Assembly: GCF_029626105.1 (NCBI RefSeq) | Contig: NZ_JARUBH010000009.1 | Coordinates: 3,844,001 to 3,908,000, forward strand | Length of the DNA: 64,000 nucleotides | Source of the DNA: Solwaraspora sp. WMMD792 | Lineage (GTDB): Bacteria; Actinomycetota; Actinomycetes; Mycobacteriales; Micromonosporaceae | Reading direction: 5' to 3' | Shown here: piece after piece, positions 51,512 to 59,785 of the stretch | How the letters are laid out: each line of letters begins with the position of its first letter | Numbering within the stretch: the first letter of the stretch is position 1 | The notes under the pieces: generated by a model | Databases searched by the model: none | Seen by the model: only the letters and a program-made list of their open reading frames with translations | Told to the model about the DNA's origin: nothing | Position numbers and translations under genes: made by a program

Positions 51512-52425
51512 GCATCTTCCAGTACGAGTTCATGATCCGGGCCCTGATCGGGGCCCTGGTCATCGGTCTGGCCGCCCCGGCCCTCGGCATCTATCTGGTG
51601 CAGCGTCGGATGTCGTTGATCGGCGACGGCGTCGGCCACGTGGCGCTGACCGGCGTCGGCGTCGGTCTGCTGCTGGACCGCTCCCCGGTGCTCACCGCCG
51701 TGATCGCCGCCGCGGTCGGGGCGGTCGCCATCGAGCTGCTGCGCGAACGCGGGCGTACCTCCGGTGACATGGCGCTGGCCCTGCTCTTCTACGGCGGCAT
51801 CGCCGGTGGGGTGATGCTGGTCGGGCTGGCCGGCGACCGCAGCAACGCCAACCTGATGGCGTACCTGTTCGGCTCGCTCACCACCGCCTCCGTCGAGGAC
51901 CTGTGGGTGATCGTGGTGCTGGCCGCAGTCGTGCTGACCGCGATGCTGCTGCTGCGGCCGGCGCTGTTCGCCATCTGCCACGACGAGGAGTACGCCCGGG
52001 TCTCCGGCCTGCCGGTGCGCACCCTCAACCTGCTGATCGCGGTGACCACCGCGGTGACCGTCACCATCGCCATGCGGGCGGTCGGTCTGCTGCTGGTCAG
52101 TGCGCTGATGGTGGTCCCGGTGGCGACCGCCCAGCAGATCACCCGGGGCTTCCGCAGCACCATGGCGATGGCGATGATCATCGGTACGGCCTCCGCCGGC
52201 GGCGGGGTGTGGCTGGCCGGTACCGCCGACACCGCGATGGGCGCGACCATCGTGATCCTGGCCATCGCCGCCTTCGCGGCCACCGCCGTCGGTGCCGGGA
52301 CGTGGCGGCTGCTGCGCCGCCGGGCCGGCACGCTGGCCGTTCACCGCCGGCAGCCCCGGGAGGTCGAGCCACCCGAGGTGGTCCTGGACAGTCCCGCCGA
52401 GATGGTCCCGGAACGTCCTGCCTAG
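51508..52425 (+). CDS. znuB: Zinc ABC transporter permease
   Basis: A 305-residue ABC-3 permease with about eight helices: FQYEFMIRALIGALVIGLAAP, the QRRMSLIGDGVGHVALTG family motif and VGLLLVSALMVVPVATA. It forms the channel of the importer. ATGA overlap with znuC. The last 35 residues are a charged tail not needed for transport. Confidence 0.9.
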   Translation: MSIFQYEFMIRALIGALVIGLAAPALGIYLVQRRMSLIGDGVGHVALTGVGVGLLLDRSPVLTAVIAAAVGAVAIELLRERGRTSGDMALALLFYGGIAGGVMLVGLAGDRSNANLMAYLFGSLTTASVEDLWVIVVLAAVVLTAMLLLRPALFAICHDEEYARVSGLPVRTLNLLIAVTTAVTVTIAMRAVGLLLVSALMVVPVATAQQITRGFRSTMAMAMIIGTASAGGGVWLAGTADTAMGATIVILAIAAFAATAVGAGTWRLLRRRAGTLAVHRRQPREVEPPEVVLDSPAEMVPERPA

Positions 52426-52526
52426 GTGTCCCGGATCGTCCCGTCTGGCGTGGTCCTGAACCGTCGGCGAGCACCGCTGAGCCGCCTGCCTGCCGATCCG
52501 GCTCCGGTATTGGTTACCGTTGCGGG

Positions 52527-52826
52527 GTGACGATGGCCAACGGCTACGACGGGTACGAGAGCGCCAGCGAGTTGCTGCGCGCGCTCTCGGCCCCGCTGCG
52601 GGTGGCGATCGTGACCGAGCTCGCCCAGGGCGAGCGGTGTGTCCACGAACTCGTGCAGAAGCTCGGCGCGCCGCAGCCACTGGTGTCCCAGCATCTGCGG
52701 GTGCTGCGGGGCGCGGGGGTGGTGCACGGCTCCCGACGTGGCCGGGAGATCGCGTACGCGCTGGTCGACGAACACGTCGCGCACATCGTCGCGGACGCTG
52801 TCAGCCATGCCCGGGAGGTCCGGTGA
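52527..52826 (+). CDS. smtB: ArsR/SmtB-family zinc-sensing repressor
   Basis: A 99-residue winged-helix repressor (LSAPLRVAIVTELAQGERCVHELVQKLGAPQPLVSQHLRVLRGAG). The C-terminal helix has DEHVAHIVADAVSHARE, with D, H, H and E spaced as in the alpha5 zinc site (DxHx10HxxE) of SmtB/CzrA proteins. Zinc would release it from DNA, usually to permit efflux. TACCGT just before GTG 52527 suggests a leaderless transcript. As in mycobacteria, it is next to the zur gene. Confidence 0.88.
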   Translation: MTMANGYDGYESASELLRALSAPLRVAIVTELAQGERCVHELVQKLGAPQPLVSQHLRVLRGAGVVHGSRRGREIAYALVDEHVAHIVADAVSHAREVR

Positions 52827-52872
52827 GCAGCCGCCGGCCCCGTCCCGGGCAGAACACGTCCCGGAGGCCCTG

Positions 52873-53313
52873 ATGAGGACTGGAGACACCACGCCCGGCA
52901 CCGCGGAGCCCTCGACGGTGCGCAACACCCGGCAACGCAGCGCGGTCAGCGCCATCCTCGACGAGCTCGCCGGCTTCCACAGCGCCCAGGAGCTGCACGC
53001 CATGCTGCGCCAGCGGGGCGACCGGGTCGGTCTGACCACGGTCTACCGGACGTTGCAGGGGCTGGCCGACTCCGGCGAGGTCGACGTGATGCGTCCGCCC
53101 GGCGGCGAGCACCTGTACCGGCGGTGCAGTCAGGGCCACCACCACCATCTGGTCTGCCGCTCGTGCGGCAGCGCGGTCGAGGTGGCCGGGCCGGCGGTGG
53201 AGAGTTGGGCGGAACGGATCGCGGCCCAGCACGGCTATGTCGGGGTCAGCCACACGATGGAGATCTTCGGGACCTGCCCGAAATGCGCCGCCCGGCGTAC
53301 CCCGACGACGTGA
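52873..53313 (+). CDS. zur: Zinc uptake regulator (Fur family)
   Basis: A 146-residue Fur-family repressor: NTRQRSAVSAILDELAGFHSAQELHAMLRQRGDRVGLTTVYRTLQGLADSGEVDV forms the DNA-binding domain, HHHHLVCRSCGSAVEV the regulatory metal site and first CxxC, and CPKC the second half of the structural zinc site. With zinc bound it should repress znuACB through the box at 49639. It follows smtB by 46 bases. Confidence 0.9.
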   Translation: MRTGDTTPGTAEPSTVRNTRQRSAVSAILDELAGFHSAQELHAMLRQRGDRVGLTTVYRTLQGLADSGEVDVMRPPGGEHLYRRCSQGHHHHLVCRSCGSAVEVAGPAVESWAERIAAQHGYVGVSHTMEIFGTCPKCAARRTPTT

Positions 53314-53404
53314 CCGGGCAGGCCGCCGGCTGCCGGCACTCCACGGGCCCGGCTGGCGGGACTGCGCACGCGCGATTCCGGTCCTCGTACGGCACGCTGT
53401 GCGC

Positions 53405-54010
53405 ATGCAGATCTACGCCGACCGCTTTCCGCGCGCCGCCCGGCAACTCGCCACCGACCTGATCGTCGTCGTCTGGGTCTACCTGTGGATCCGTGCCGCC
53501 AGCTGGCTACATGACCGGGTCAGTGGGCTGGCCGACGCTGGTCGGACACTGGAGAACGCCGGCACCGGGCTGGCCGACAACCTCGCCGACGTCGGCGGCC
53601 GGGTCGGCCGGGTGCCACTGGTCGGCGACGAGCTGACCGGGCCGTTCGAGCAGGCCGCCGGGGCGGCCCGTTCGGTCGCCGCCGCCGGGCAGGAGCAGCA
53701 GGACCTGGTCGGTGAGCTGGCCCTGGTGCTGGCCGCTACGGTGCTGGTCTTCCCGCTGGGTCTGGTGCTGTTCGGCTGGTTGCCGTTGCGGGTGCGCTGG
53801 ATCCGGCGGGCGAGCGCGGCGGCCCGACTGCGCGACGTACCAGCCGGGTCGGATCTGCTGGCGTTGCGGGCGCTGGCCACCCGCCCGATCGGCACCATCG
53901 CCGCGCTGGGCCCGGACGTCGCCGCCGGGTGGCGGCGGGGCGACCCGGCGGTCACCGACGCGTTGGCGGAGCTGGAGCTGCGGGCGTTGGGCCTACGTGG
54001 CCGGCGCTGA
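53405..54010 (+). CDS. Hypothetical membrane protein
   Basis: A 201-residue protein with transmembrane segments at about 17-32 and 105-128, separated by an alanine/glycine-rich region with amphipathic helices (AGRTLENAGTGLADNLADVGG). The C-terminal domain (about 135-201) is cytoplasmic and helical. No family recognised. It ends overlapping a convergent gene by 18 bases. Confidence 0.7.
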   Translation: MQIYADRFPRAARQLATDLIVVVWVYLWIRAASWLHDRVSGLADAGRTLENAGTGLADNLADVGGRVGRVPLVGDELTGPFEQAAGAARSVAAAGQEQQDLVGELALVLAATVLVFPLGLVLFGWLPLRVRWIRRASAAARLRDVPAGSDLLALRALATRPIGTIAALGPDVAAGWRRGDPAVTDALAELELRALGLRGRR

Positions 54011-54535
54011 CCGGCCGCCGCGCCCGGCACCACCGTCGGCACCACCGTCGCCACCCTCGTCCTCGTCGTCCTCCTCGTCGCCGTCCAGCCAGCCACGGTG
54101 CACGAACGGCAGGGCGGCCCAGAAGATCAGGAACCACACCCCGGTGAGGCCGCTGAGCACGAACGCGACCGGTCGGGGCAGGATGAAGTCGGTGACCAGC
54201 AGCACCGAGCTGACCATGGCGACCAGCATCAGGCTGAGGCCGCCGCTGGCCATCCGGTGGGCGAACCGGACCAGCTCCGGCTTACGGCCACGCCGGAAGA
54301 GCACCCGGTGGAACGCCACCGGGGAGATGATCAACGCTGCGGCGGCCGCCGCCGCCAGCAGCGCCACCACGTACACGTCCCGTTGAAACCCGTTCGTGTC
54401 GGGGAACCCGCTGCTGAACGGCAAGGTCAGCAGGAACGCGAAGAGGATCTGCACCCCGGTCTGGGCGACCCTGAGCTCCTGCAGCAGATCGGAGAAGTTG
54501 CGCTGCCAGCGTTCCTTCTCGGTCTCCCGGTCCAC
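53993..54535 (-). CDS. DUF6328-like four-helix membrane protein
   Basis: A 180-residue membrane protein whose N-terminus ETEKERWQRNFSDLLQELRVAQTGVQILFAFLLTLPFS resembles the DUF6328 family. Four helices follow (about 24-42, 54-75, 100-120 and 125-145), then an acidic, glycine-rich tail of repeated E and D. GTG 54535 is preferred over an in-frame TTG at 54571. Function unknown. Confidence 0.7.
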   Translation of the reverse strand: MDRETEKERWQRNFSDLLQELRVAQTGVQILFAFLLTLPFSSGFPDTNGFQRDVYVVALLAAAAAAALIISPVAFHRVLFRRGRKPELVRFAHRMASGGLSLMLVAMVSSVLLVTDFILPRPVAFVLSGLTGVWFLIFWAALPFVHRGWLDGDEEDDEDEGGDGGADGGAGRGGRSAPAT

Positions 54536-54614
54536 GTCCGCTCGTCCTCCTGCCGGACCGCCCACGCTCAACTGGCGGTCAGCAATGTGCCCCGGACGCC
54601 ACGGCGGAAAACCT

Positions 54615-55394
54615 CTACTCGTACTGCTGCCGGGGTGCGTCGATCTGCTGCCACGACTCGACCGCCAGGTAGGGGATGCTGGCCCCGTTCACCGGGTCGG
54701 TGCCGATCCGGTCGCTGTACCGGCCGACCACCTCGATCCAGGTGTCCGCCGGCAGCCCGGTCGGAGCGCTGCCGTCCATCCCGACCTTGATCGGCCGGCC
54801 GTCGGCGGCGCAGCAGGACAACACGATCCGGGCCAGCATCGGCTCACCGTCCGGGCCGTCGGTGACAAAGCCGGTGAGCCGTACGTTGCGCCCGTCCAGC
54901 GACCGGCCCTCGTCGAAGATCGCCCGGGAGGCATAGTCGAGCACGCTGATCTCGGCCGGATCGCCGTCCGGCAGCGGCGGATAGTCCGACGATGCCTGCT
55001 CGCTGCTCAACGCGGTGCCGGCCTGCGCGACGGCGTACGAACCCAGCGCCGGCGGGGCGACCAGCAGCAGCCCGAGCACCGGCAGGATCAGCAGCCAGCC
55101 CACCCTCGGCTCGTGATGGGCGTGGCCGTGGCCGTCGTCGGCGGTGCCACCGTGCCCGTCGTCGGCGGCGTGGCCGTGCCCGGCGGGTACGCCGACGGCC
55201 GGGGCCGGTGTCGACCGCCGCCGCAGGTCGTGCCAGAGCGTCATGACCGCTGCGGCGATCAGCAGCAGGCCGGCGACGATCAGGAATGGCTGCAGCGCTT
55301 CCTTGACGTACCGCAGGTACATGTCGGTGACACTGGCCCGGACCACCGCGCCGCCGAGGAGCAGCAGTACCACGCCTTGAGCCTGCTTGTTCAC
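54615..55394 (-). CDS. TIGR03943-family membrane protein
   Basis: A 259-residue protein with two N-terminal helices, a histidine-rich loop (GHGHAADDGHGGTADDGHGHAHH), one more helix (about 100-122) and an extracytoplasmic domain with RNVRLTGFVTDG and LSCCAADGRPIKV, the pattern of TIGR03943 proteins. These pair with DUF318-like permeases and are often linked to metal homeostasis, which fits the zinc genes nearby. GTG 55394 overlaps the permease stop by four bases. Confidence 0.78.
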   Translation of the reverse strand: MNKQAQGVVLLLLGGAVVRASVTDMYLRYVKEALQPFLIVAGLLLIAAAVMTLWHDLRRRSTPAPAVGVPAGHGHAADDGHGGTADDGHGHAHHEPRVGWLLILPVLGLLLVAPPALGSYAVAQAGTALSSEQASSDYPPLPDGDPAEISVLDYASRAIFDEGRSLDGRNVRLTGFVTDGPDGEPMLARIVLSCCAADGRPIKVGMDGSAPTGLPADTWIEVVGRYSDRIGTDPVNGASIPYLAVESWQQIDAPRQQYE

Positions 55395-56488
55395 AACAGC
55401 ACCGTCCCCACCGCGACCGCCACCACGACGGCGATCAGGAATGTCGCCGGAGCGAACCGGTACGCGAATCTGCGCCCGAACGTGCCGGCCTGCATCGAGA
55501 CAAGTTTCAGGTCGACCATCGGGCCGACGACCAGGAAGACCAGCCGTGAGGTGAGCGAGAACTGCGACAGCGAGGCCGCGACGAAGGCGTCCGCCTCGGA
55601 GCAGATCGACAACAGCACGGCGAGTACGGCGAGCGCCAGGATGGACAGCACCGGGTTGTCGGCGAGGGTCTGCAGCCAGCGCTCCGGCACCAGCACGTTG
55701 ATGCTGGCGGCGGCCATCGCCCCGATCACCAGGAACCCGCCGGCGTGCATGATGTCGTGCCGGACCGCCGCCCAGAACGCCCGCGCCCGGGACAGGTCGT
55801 CCAGGTCGGGCCGGTGCGGCAGGCGGATCCAGTCGGTGCGCCCCAGCCGCAGCCACAGCCAGCCCATCACGACCGCGACGAGCAGACTGGCGACGCCCCG
55901 GCCGACGACCATCTCGGGGTTGTTCGGGAAGGCGACCGCCGTGGCCACCAGCACGATCGGGTTGATCGCCGGGGCGGCGAGCAGGAATGCCAGCGCGGCG
56001 GCCGGTGTCACGCCCCGACGGATCAGCGACCCGGCGATCGGCACCGAGCCGCACTCGCAGCCGGGCAGCACCACCCCTGCGGCGCTGGCCACCGGCACCG
56101 CCAGCGCCGGGTGTTTCGGCAGCGCCTTCGCCCAGAACGACCGGGGTACGAAGACCGCGATCACCGCGGAGAGCACCACCCCGAAGACGAGGAACGGCAT
56201 CGCCTGGACCATCACCGAGACGAAGACCGTGGTCCAGGTCTGCAGCCGGGGGTCGGAGATCAGGTTGGCCAACGGCTCGCGGAAGATCACCAGCCCGATC
56301 AGCAGGAAGGCGAGCACCTCCACCGAGCCGACCCGGTCACCGAACAGCCGGCGTCGGGGTGGTCGTGGGCCACCGGGCGGCCCGGCGCCGCCGCCGGGCC
56401 CGGGCAGGTCGTCGTCGGCCGGTGCGGCCCAGTCGATCTCGTCGCCTGGGCGCGTCCGACGCGTCACGGTGCGATCGGCAGCGGTCAC
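55391..56488 (-). CDS. DUF318-type permease
   Basis: A 365-residue membrane permease with about eight helices. The family core repeats are VVLPGCECGSVPIAGSLIRRGVTPAAALAFLLAAPAINPIVLVAT and CSEADAFVAASLSQFSLTSRLVFLVVGPMVDLKL. Its partner is the TIGR03943 protein; together they may move a metal or metallophore, but no substrate is proven. GTG 56488 is preferred. No convincing Zur box is seen upstream. Confidence 0.8.
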   Translation of the reverse strand: MTAADRTVTRRTRPGDEIDWAAPADDDLPGPGGGAGPPGGPRPPRRRLFGDRVGSVEVLAFLLIGLVIFREPLANLISDPRLQTWTTVFVSVMVQAMPFLVFGVVLSAVIAVFVPRSFWAKALPKHPALAVPVASAAGVVLPGCECGSVPIAGSLIRRGVTPAAALAFLLAAPAINPIVLVATAVAFPNNPEMVVGRGVASLLVAVVMGWLWLRLGRTDWIRLPHRPDLDDLSRARAFWAAVRHDIMHAGGFLVIGAMAAASINVLVPERWLQTLADNPVLSILALAVLAVLLSICSEADAFVAASLSQFSLTSRLVFLVVGPMVDLKLVSMQAGTFGRRFAYRFAPATFLIAVVVAVAVGTVLL

Positions 56489-56620
56489 GGCGGGCTGGTC
56501 CCCTCGCTGGTGTGAAGGCGGGCAGTTCACGATAACCCGCGCAGGGGTGCCGGCCACCACACCGAGACGCGCCCACTGTCCCTGAGGTGCCACCGGTGCT
56601 AGCGTCGGTGGCACAACCTG

Positions 56621-56711
<91 letters not shown>

Positions 56712-56721
56712 GGAGCGAGCT

Positions 56722-57321
56722 ATGCCGCAGCAATCTTTGCCCGCCGACCGTAGCTGGCGGACCGTCGACATCGTGGTCGCCTCGGTGATCGCCGTCGCGT
56801 TCGGGGTGGTCTTCTGGCTGTGGGGGTTGATCTGGACCGCCACCGAGGCCGCGTTCACCTTCTTCCCGCCCGCTCAGGCGGTGCTGTACGGGGTGTGGCT
56901 GGTGCCGGCCGTGCTCGGCGCACTGGTGATCCGCAAACCGGGGGCCGCGCTGTTCTGCGAGCTGGTCGCCGCGATCGTCTCGGCCGCGTTGGGCAGCCAG
57001 TGGGGCGCCGTGGTGATCGTGCAGGGGCTGGCCCAGGGGGTCGGTGCCGAACTGGTCTTCCTGGCGGTGGCGTACCGCTCGTTCCGGCTGCCGGTGGCGC
57101 TGGCCGCCGGTGCGGCCGCCGGGCTCGGCGCGGCGATCTTCGACCAGATCCGCTACTACGCGCCGTACGACCTGGTCAGTTTCCGGATTCCGATCTTCAT
57201 CGTCACCGTGGTCAGCGCGATCGTGCTGGCCGGTGCCGGCAGCGTGGCGCTGACCCGGGCGCTGGCGCGCACCGGGGTGCTCGACCGGTTCCCCGCCGGC
57301 CGCGACCGCGCCACGGTGTGA
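56722..57321 (+). CDS. ykoE: ECF transporter S component YkoE (thiamine precursor)
   Basis: A 199-residue membrane protein with six helices: WRTVDIVVASVIAVAFGVVFWLWGLIW, PAQAVLYGVWLVPAVLGALVIRKPGAALFCELVAA and QGVGAELVFLAVAYRSFRLP match YkoE, the substrate-binding subunit for hydroxymethylpyrimidine. ATG 56722 has GGAG upstream, directly after the TPP riboswitch. It is followed by its ATPase and transmembrane subunit genes. Confidence 0.92.
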   Translation: MPQQSLPADRSWRTVDIVVASVIAVAFGVVFWLWGLIWTATEAAFTFFPPAQAVLYGVWLVPAVLGALVIRKPGAALFCELVAAIVSAALGSQWGAVVIVQGLAQGVGAELVFLAVAYRSFRLPVALAAGAAAGLGAAIFDQIRYYAPYDLVSFRIPIFIVTVVSAIVLAGAGSVALTRALARTGVLDRFPAGRDRATV

Positions 57322-57362
57322 GCCGGCCGGGGCCGCACCACCGGATGAGCCGGCCGGGGCCG
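57319..57362. repeat. 17-bp repeat spanning the ykoE stop codon
   Basis: TGAGCCGGCCGGGGCCG is at 57319-57335 (beginning with the ykoE stop) and again at 57346-57362; a partial third copy of GCCGGCCGGGGCC follows. It lies in the short gap before ykoD. Confidence 0.8.
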
Positions 57363-57400
57363 GCCGGGGCCGTGGCGATCGAGCTGGGGTTGACCAGGTC

Positions 57401-58825
57401 GTGAGCCGGCTGGAGCTGCGCGGGTTCGGCTGGCGGCACGCCGGCCGTCGGGCCTGGGCGGTCCGCGACGTCGACCTGAGCGTCGATGCCGGCGAGCGGG
57501 TCCTGCTGCTCGGGCCGTCGGGGGCCGGCAAGAGCACGCTGCTGGCGGCGATCGCCGGGCTGCTGCCCGCCGACTCGGGCGAGCAGGCCGGCACGGTCAC
57601 CGTCGACGGGCTCGACCCGCGCAAGGCCCGCGAGCGGGTCGGCATCGTCTTCCAGGACCCGCAGAGCCAGCTGGTGATGGCGCGCAGCGGCGACGACGTC
57701 GCCTTCGGGCTGGAAAACCGGGGAGTGCCGGCCGAGCAGATCTGGCCACGGGTGGACGCCGCGCTGGCCCGGGTCGGTTTCCGGTACGGCCGGGACCGGC
57801 CGACGGCCGCGCTGTCCGGCGGCGAGCAGCAGCGACTGGCCCTGGCCGGGGCGCTCGCCCTGCGGCCGGGTCTGCTGCTGCTGGACGAGCCGACCGCGAA
57901 CCTGGACCCGGCCGGTGCCGACCTGGTCCGCGACGCCGTCGCCGGGGCGCTCGACGGGGACCGGGACACCACGCTGGTGATCGTCGAACACCGGGTGGCG
58001 CAGGCGCTGCCGCTGGTCGACCGGGTGGTGGTGCTGTCCGCCGGTGGCGGCGTGCGGGCCGACGGCAAGCCGGACGAGATCTTCGACCGGTACGGCGGGC
58101 AACTGGCCGCCGACGGTGTCTGGGTGCCCGATCAGCCGTTGCCGCAGCGCGGTGGTTCCGCCGCCCCGGCCGGTGAGCCGTTGCTGATCGCCGACCGGGT
58201 CGGGCTGGTGCCCCGGCTCGCCCCGCTCTCCGACGACGTGCCGGTACGCGCTGGCGAGGCGCTGGCCGTGCTGGGGCCCAACGGTGCCGGCAAGACCACG
58301 CTGGCCCTGCTGCTCGGCGGGCTGGTCGCGGCCACCGACGGAGCGGTCCGGGCCACCGCCGCGTTGACCGGCGACGGCCGGGTCGGTCCGGCCCCGCACC
58401 GGTGGCGGGCGCCGGAGCTGGTCCGCCGGATCGGCAACGTGTTCCAGAACCCGGAGCACCAGTTCGTCGCCACCACGGTGGCCGACGAGCTGGCTCTCGG
58501 CCCGCGCCGCTGCGGGCTGCCGGAGTCGGCCGTCGCGCCGGTGGTCGACGAGCTGCTGCACCGGCTGCGACTGGACCGGCTGGCGGCGGCCAACCCGTAC
58601 ACCCTCTCCGGTGGTGAGGCGCGGCGGCTGAGTGTGGCGACCGCCCTGGCCACCGCGCCCCGCCTGCTGGTGCTCGACGAGCCGACGTTCGGCCAGGACC
58701 GGCGCACCTGGCTCGAATTGGTCGCGCTGCTCGGTGAGCTGCGCGACGCCGGGCACGGGATCGTGACGGTGACCCACGACGTCGACCTCGTCGCCGCGCT
58801 CGCCGACCGGCGGCTGACCCTGTGA
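57401..58825 (+). CDS. ykoD: ECF transporter ATPase, duplicated (YkoD)
   Basis: A 474-residue protein with two ABC domains. The first has GPSGAGKST, LSGGEQQRLAL and LLLLDEPTANLD; the second GPNGAGKTT, LSGGEARRLSV and LLVLDEPTFGQD, where an aspartate replaces the usual catalytic-loop residue. Both Q-loops are present (FQDPQSQ and FQNPEHQ). It energises uptake with YkoE and YkoC. GTG start; the stop is in a 24-bp duplication that overlaps the ykoC start. Confidence 0.9.
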   Translation: MSRLELRGFGWRHAGRRAWAVRDVDLSVDAGERVLLLGPSGAGKSTLLAAIAGLLPADSGEQAGTVTVDGLDPRKARERVGIVFQDPQSQLVMARSGDDVAFGLENRGVPAEQIWPRVDAALARVGFRYGRDRPTAALSGGEQQRLALAGALALRPGLLLLDEPTANLDPAGADLVRDAVAGALDGDRDTTLVIVEHRVAQALPLVDRVVVLSAGGGVRADGKPDEIFDRYGGQLAADGVWVPDQPLPQRGGSAAPAGEPLLIADRVGLVPRLAPLSDDVPVRAGEALAVLGPNGAGKTTLALLLGGLVAATDGAVRATAALTGDGRVGPAPHRWRAPELVRRIGNVFQNPEHQFVATTVADELALGPRRCGLPESAVAPVVDELLHRLRLDRLAAANPYTLSGGEARRLSVATALATAPRLLVLDEPTFGQDRRTWLELVALLGELRDAGHGIVTVTHDVDLVAALADRRLTL

Positions 58826-58849
58826 GCCGACCGACGGCTGACCCTGTGA
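58802..58849. repeat. 24-bp near-perfect tandem repeat at the ykoD/ykoC junction
   Basis: Two adjacent 24-base units (58802-58825 and 58826-58849) differ at one position. The first carries the ykoD stop codon and the ykoC GTG; the second carries an additional in-frame GTG (58846). The duplication therefore creates two possible ykoC starts. Confidence 0.9.
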
Positions 58850-59622
58850 CCGGCGGCGCGTTGGCCCGCCGTAACCCGGTGGCGAAGCTCGCCGCCGCGC
58901 TGGTCTTCTCGGTGCTGCTGCTGGCCACCCTGGACCCGCTGGCGCCGGCCGTCGCGATCGCCGTCGAGCTGGCCGTGGTCCCACTGTTCGGGTTGGGCTA
59001 CCGTGCCCTGCTGCGCCGGATGGCGCCGCTGCTGCTGAGCGCCGCCGGCGTGCTGGTCACCCTGACGCTGTTCGCCGCCGAACGGACCGGCCCGGTGCTG
59101 CTCGCCGCCGGGCCGGTGCTGGTGACCAGCGGCGTGCTGGTCACCGCGCTCGGACTGGCGTTGCGGCTGCTGGCCGTGGCGCTGCCCGGGGTGCTGGTCT
59201 TCGCCACCACCGACCCGACCGACCTGGCCGACGCCCTGGTGCAGAACGTCAAGGCCCCGCCCCGGTTCGCGATCGGGGCGCTCGCCGCGTTCCGCCTGGT
59301 GCCGATGCTGACCGCCGAGTGGCAGTTGCTGGCGATGGCCCGCCGGGCCCGGGGCATCGACGCGGGCCGCAACCCGGTGCGCCGGCTCCGGTTGTTCGCG
59401 GCGACCGCCTTCGGGTTGCTGGTGCTGGCGATCCGTCGGGGCACCCGGCTGGCCACCGCGATGGATGCCCGGGGGTTCGACGCGGGTATCCCCCGGACCA
59501 GCGCCCGGCGGCAACGGTTCGGGGCGGCCGACGCGGCTCTGGTCGTCGGTGCCGCGATCGCCGCCGGCGGGTCGCTGGCGGTCAGTTTCGCCGCCGGGGT
59601 CTTCCGCCCGGTGATCGGCTGA
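58822..59622 (+). CDS. ykoC: ECF transporter transmembrane (T) component YkoC
   Basis: A 266-residue CbiQ/EcfT-family protein with about five helices and the coupling motif LAMARRARGIDAGRN and the DARGFDAG segment that docks on the ATPases. The first GTG (58822) overlaps the ykoD stop; GTG 58846 (VTGGALARRNPVAKL) gives a more typical N-terminus. Last gene of the riboswitch-controlled ykoEDC operon. Confidence 0.88.
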   Translation: MSRPTADPVTGGALARRNPVAKLAAALVFSVLLLATLDPLAPAVAIAVELAVVPLFGLGYRALLRRMAPLLLSAAGVLVTLTLFAAERTGPVLLAAGPVLVTSGVLVTALGLALRLLAVALPGVLVFATTDPTDLADALVQNVKAPPRFAIGALAAFRLVPMLTAEWQLLAMARRARGIDAGRNPVRRLRLFAATAFGLLVLAIRRGTRLATAMDARGFDAGIPRTSARRQRFGAADAALVVGAAIAAGGSLAVSFAAGVFRPVIG

Positions 59623-59785
59623 GCCTGCCGGCAGACCGCGCCGCAGGTCAACAGTGGTGTGACTGATGCATACATGGCTACACCTTCACGGCACGTGCGC
59701 CGCGACGACGGCGGTACGTCGCCTGTTGTTTCCCCTCCTCCACGAGATTGACCGCGACAAAGTTGATCTGGGAGGCGAAGCAGGG

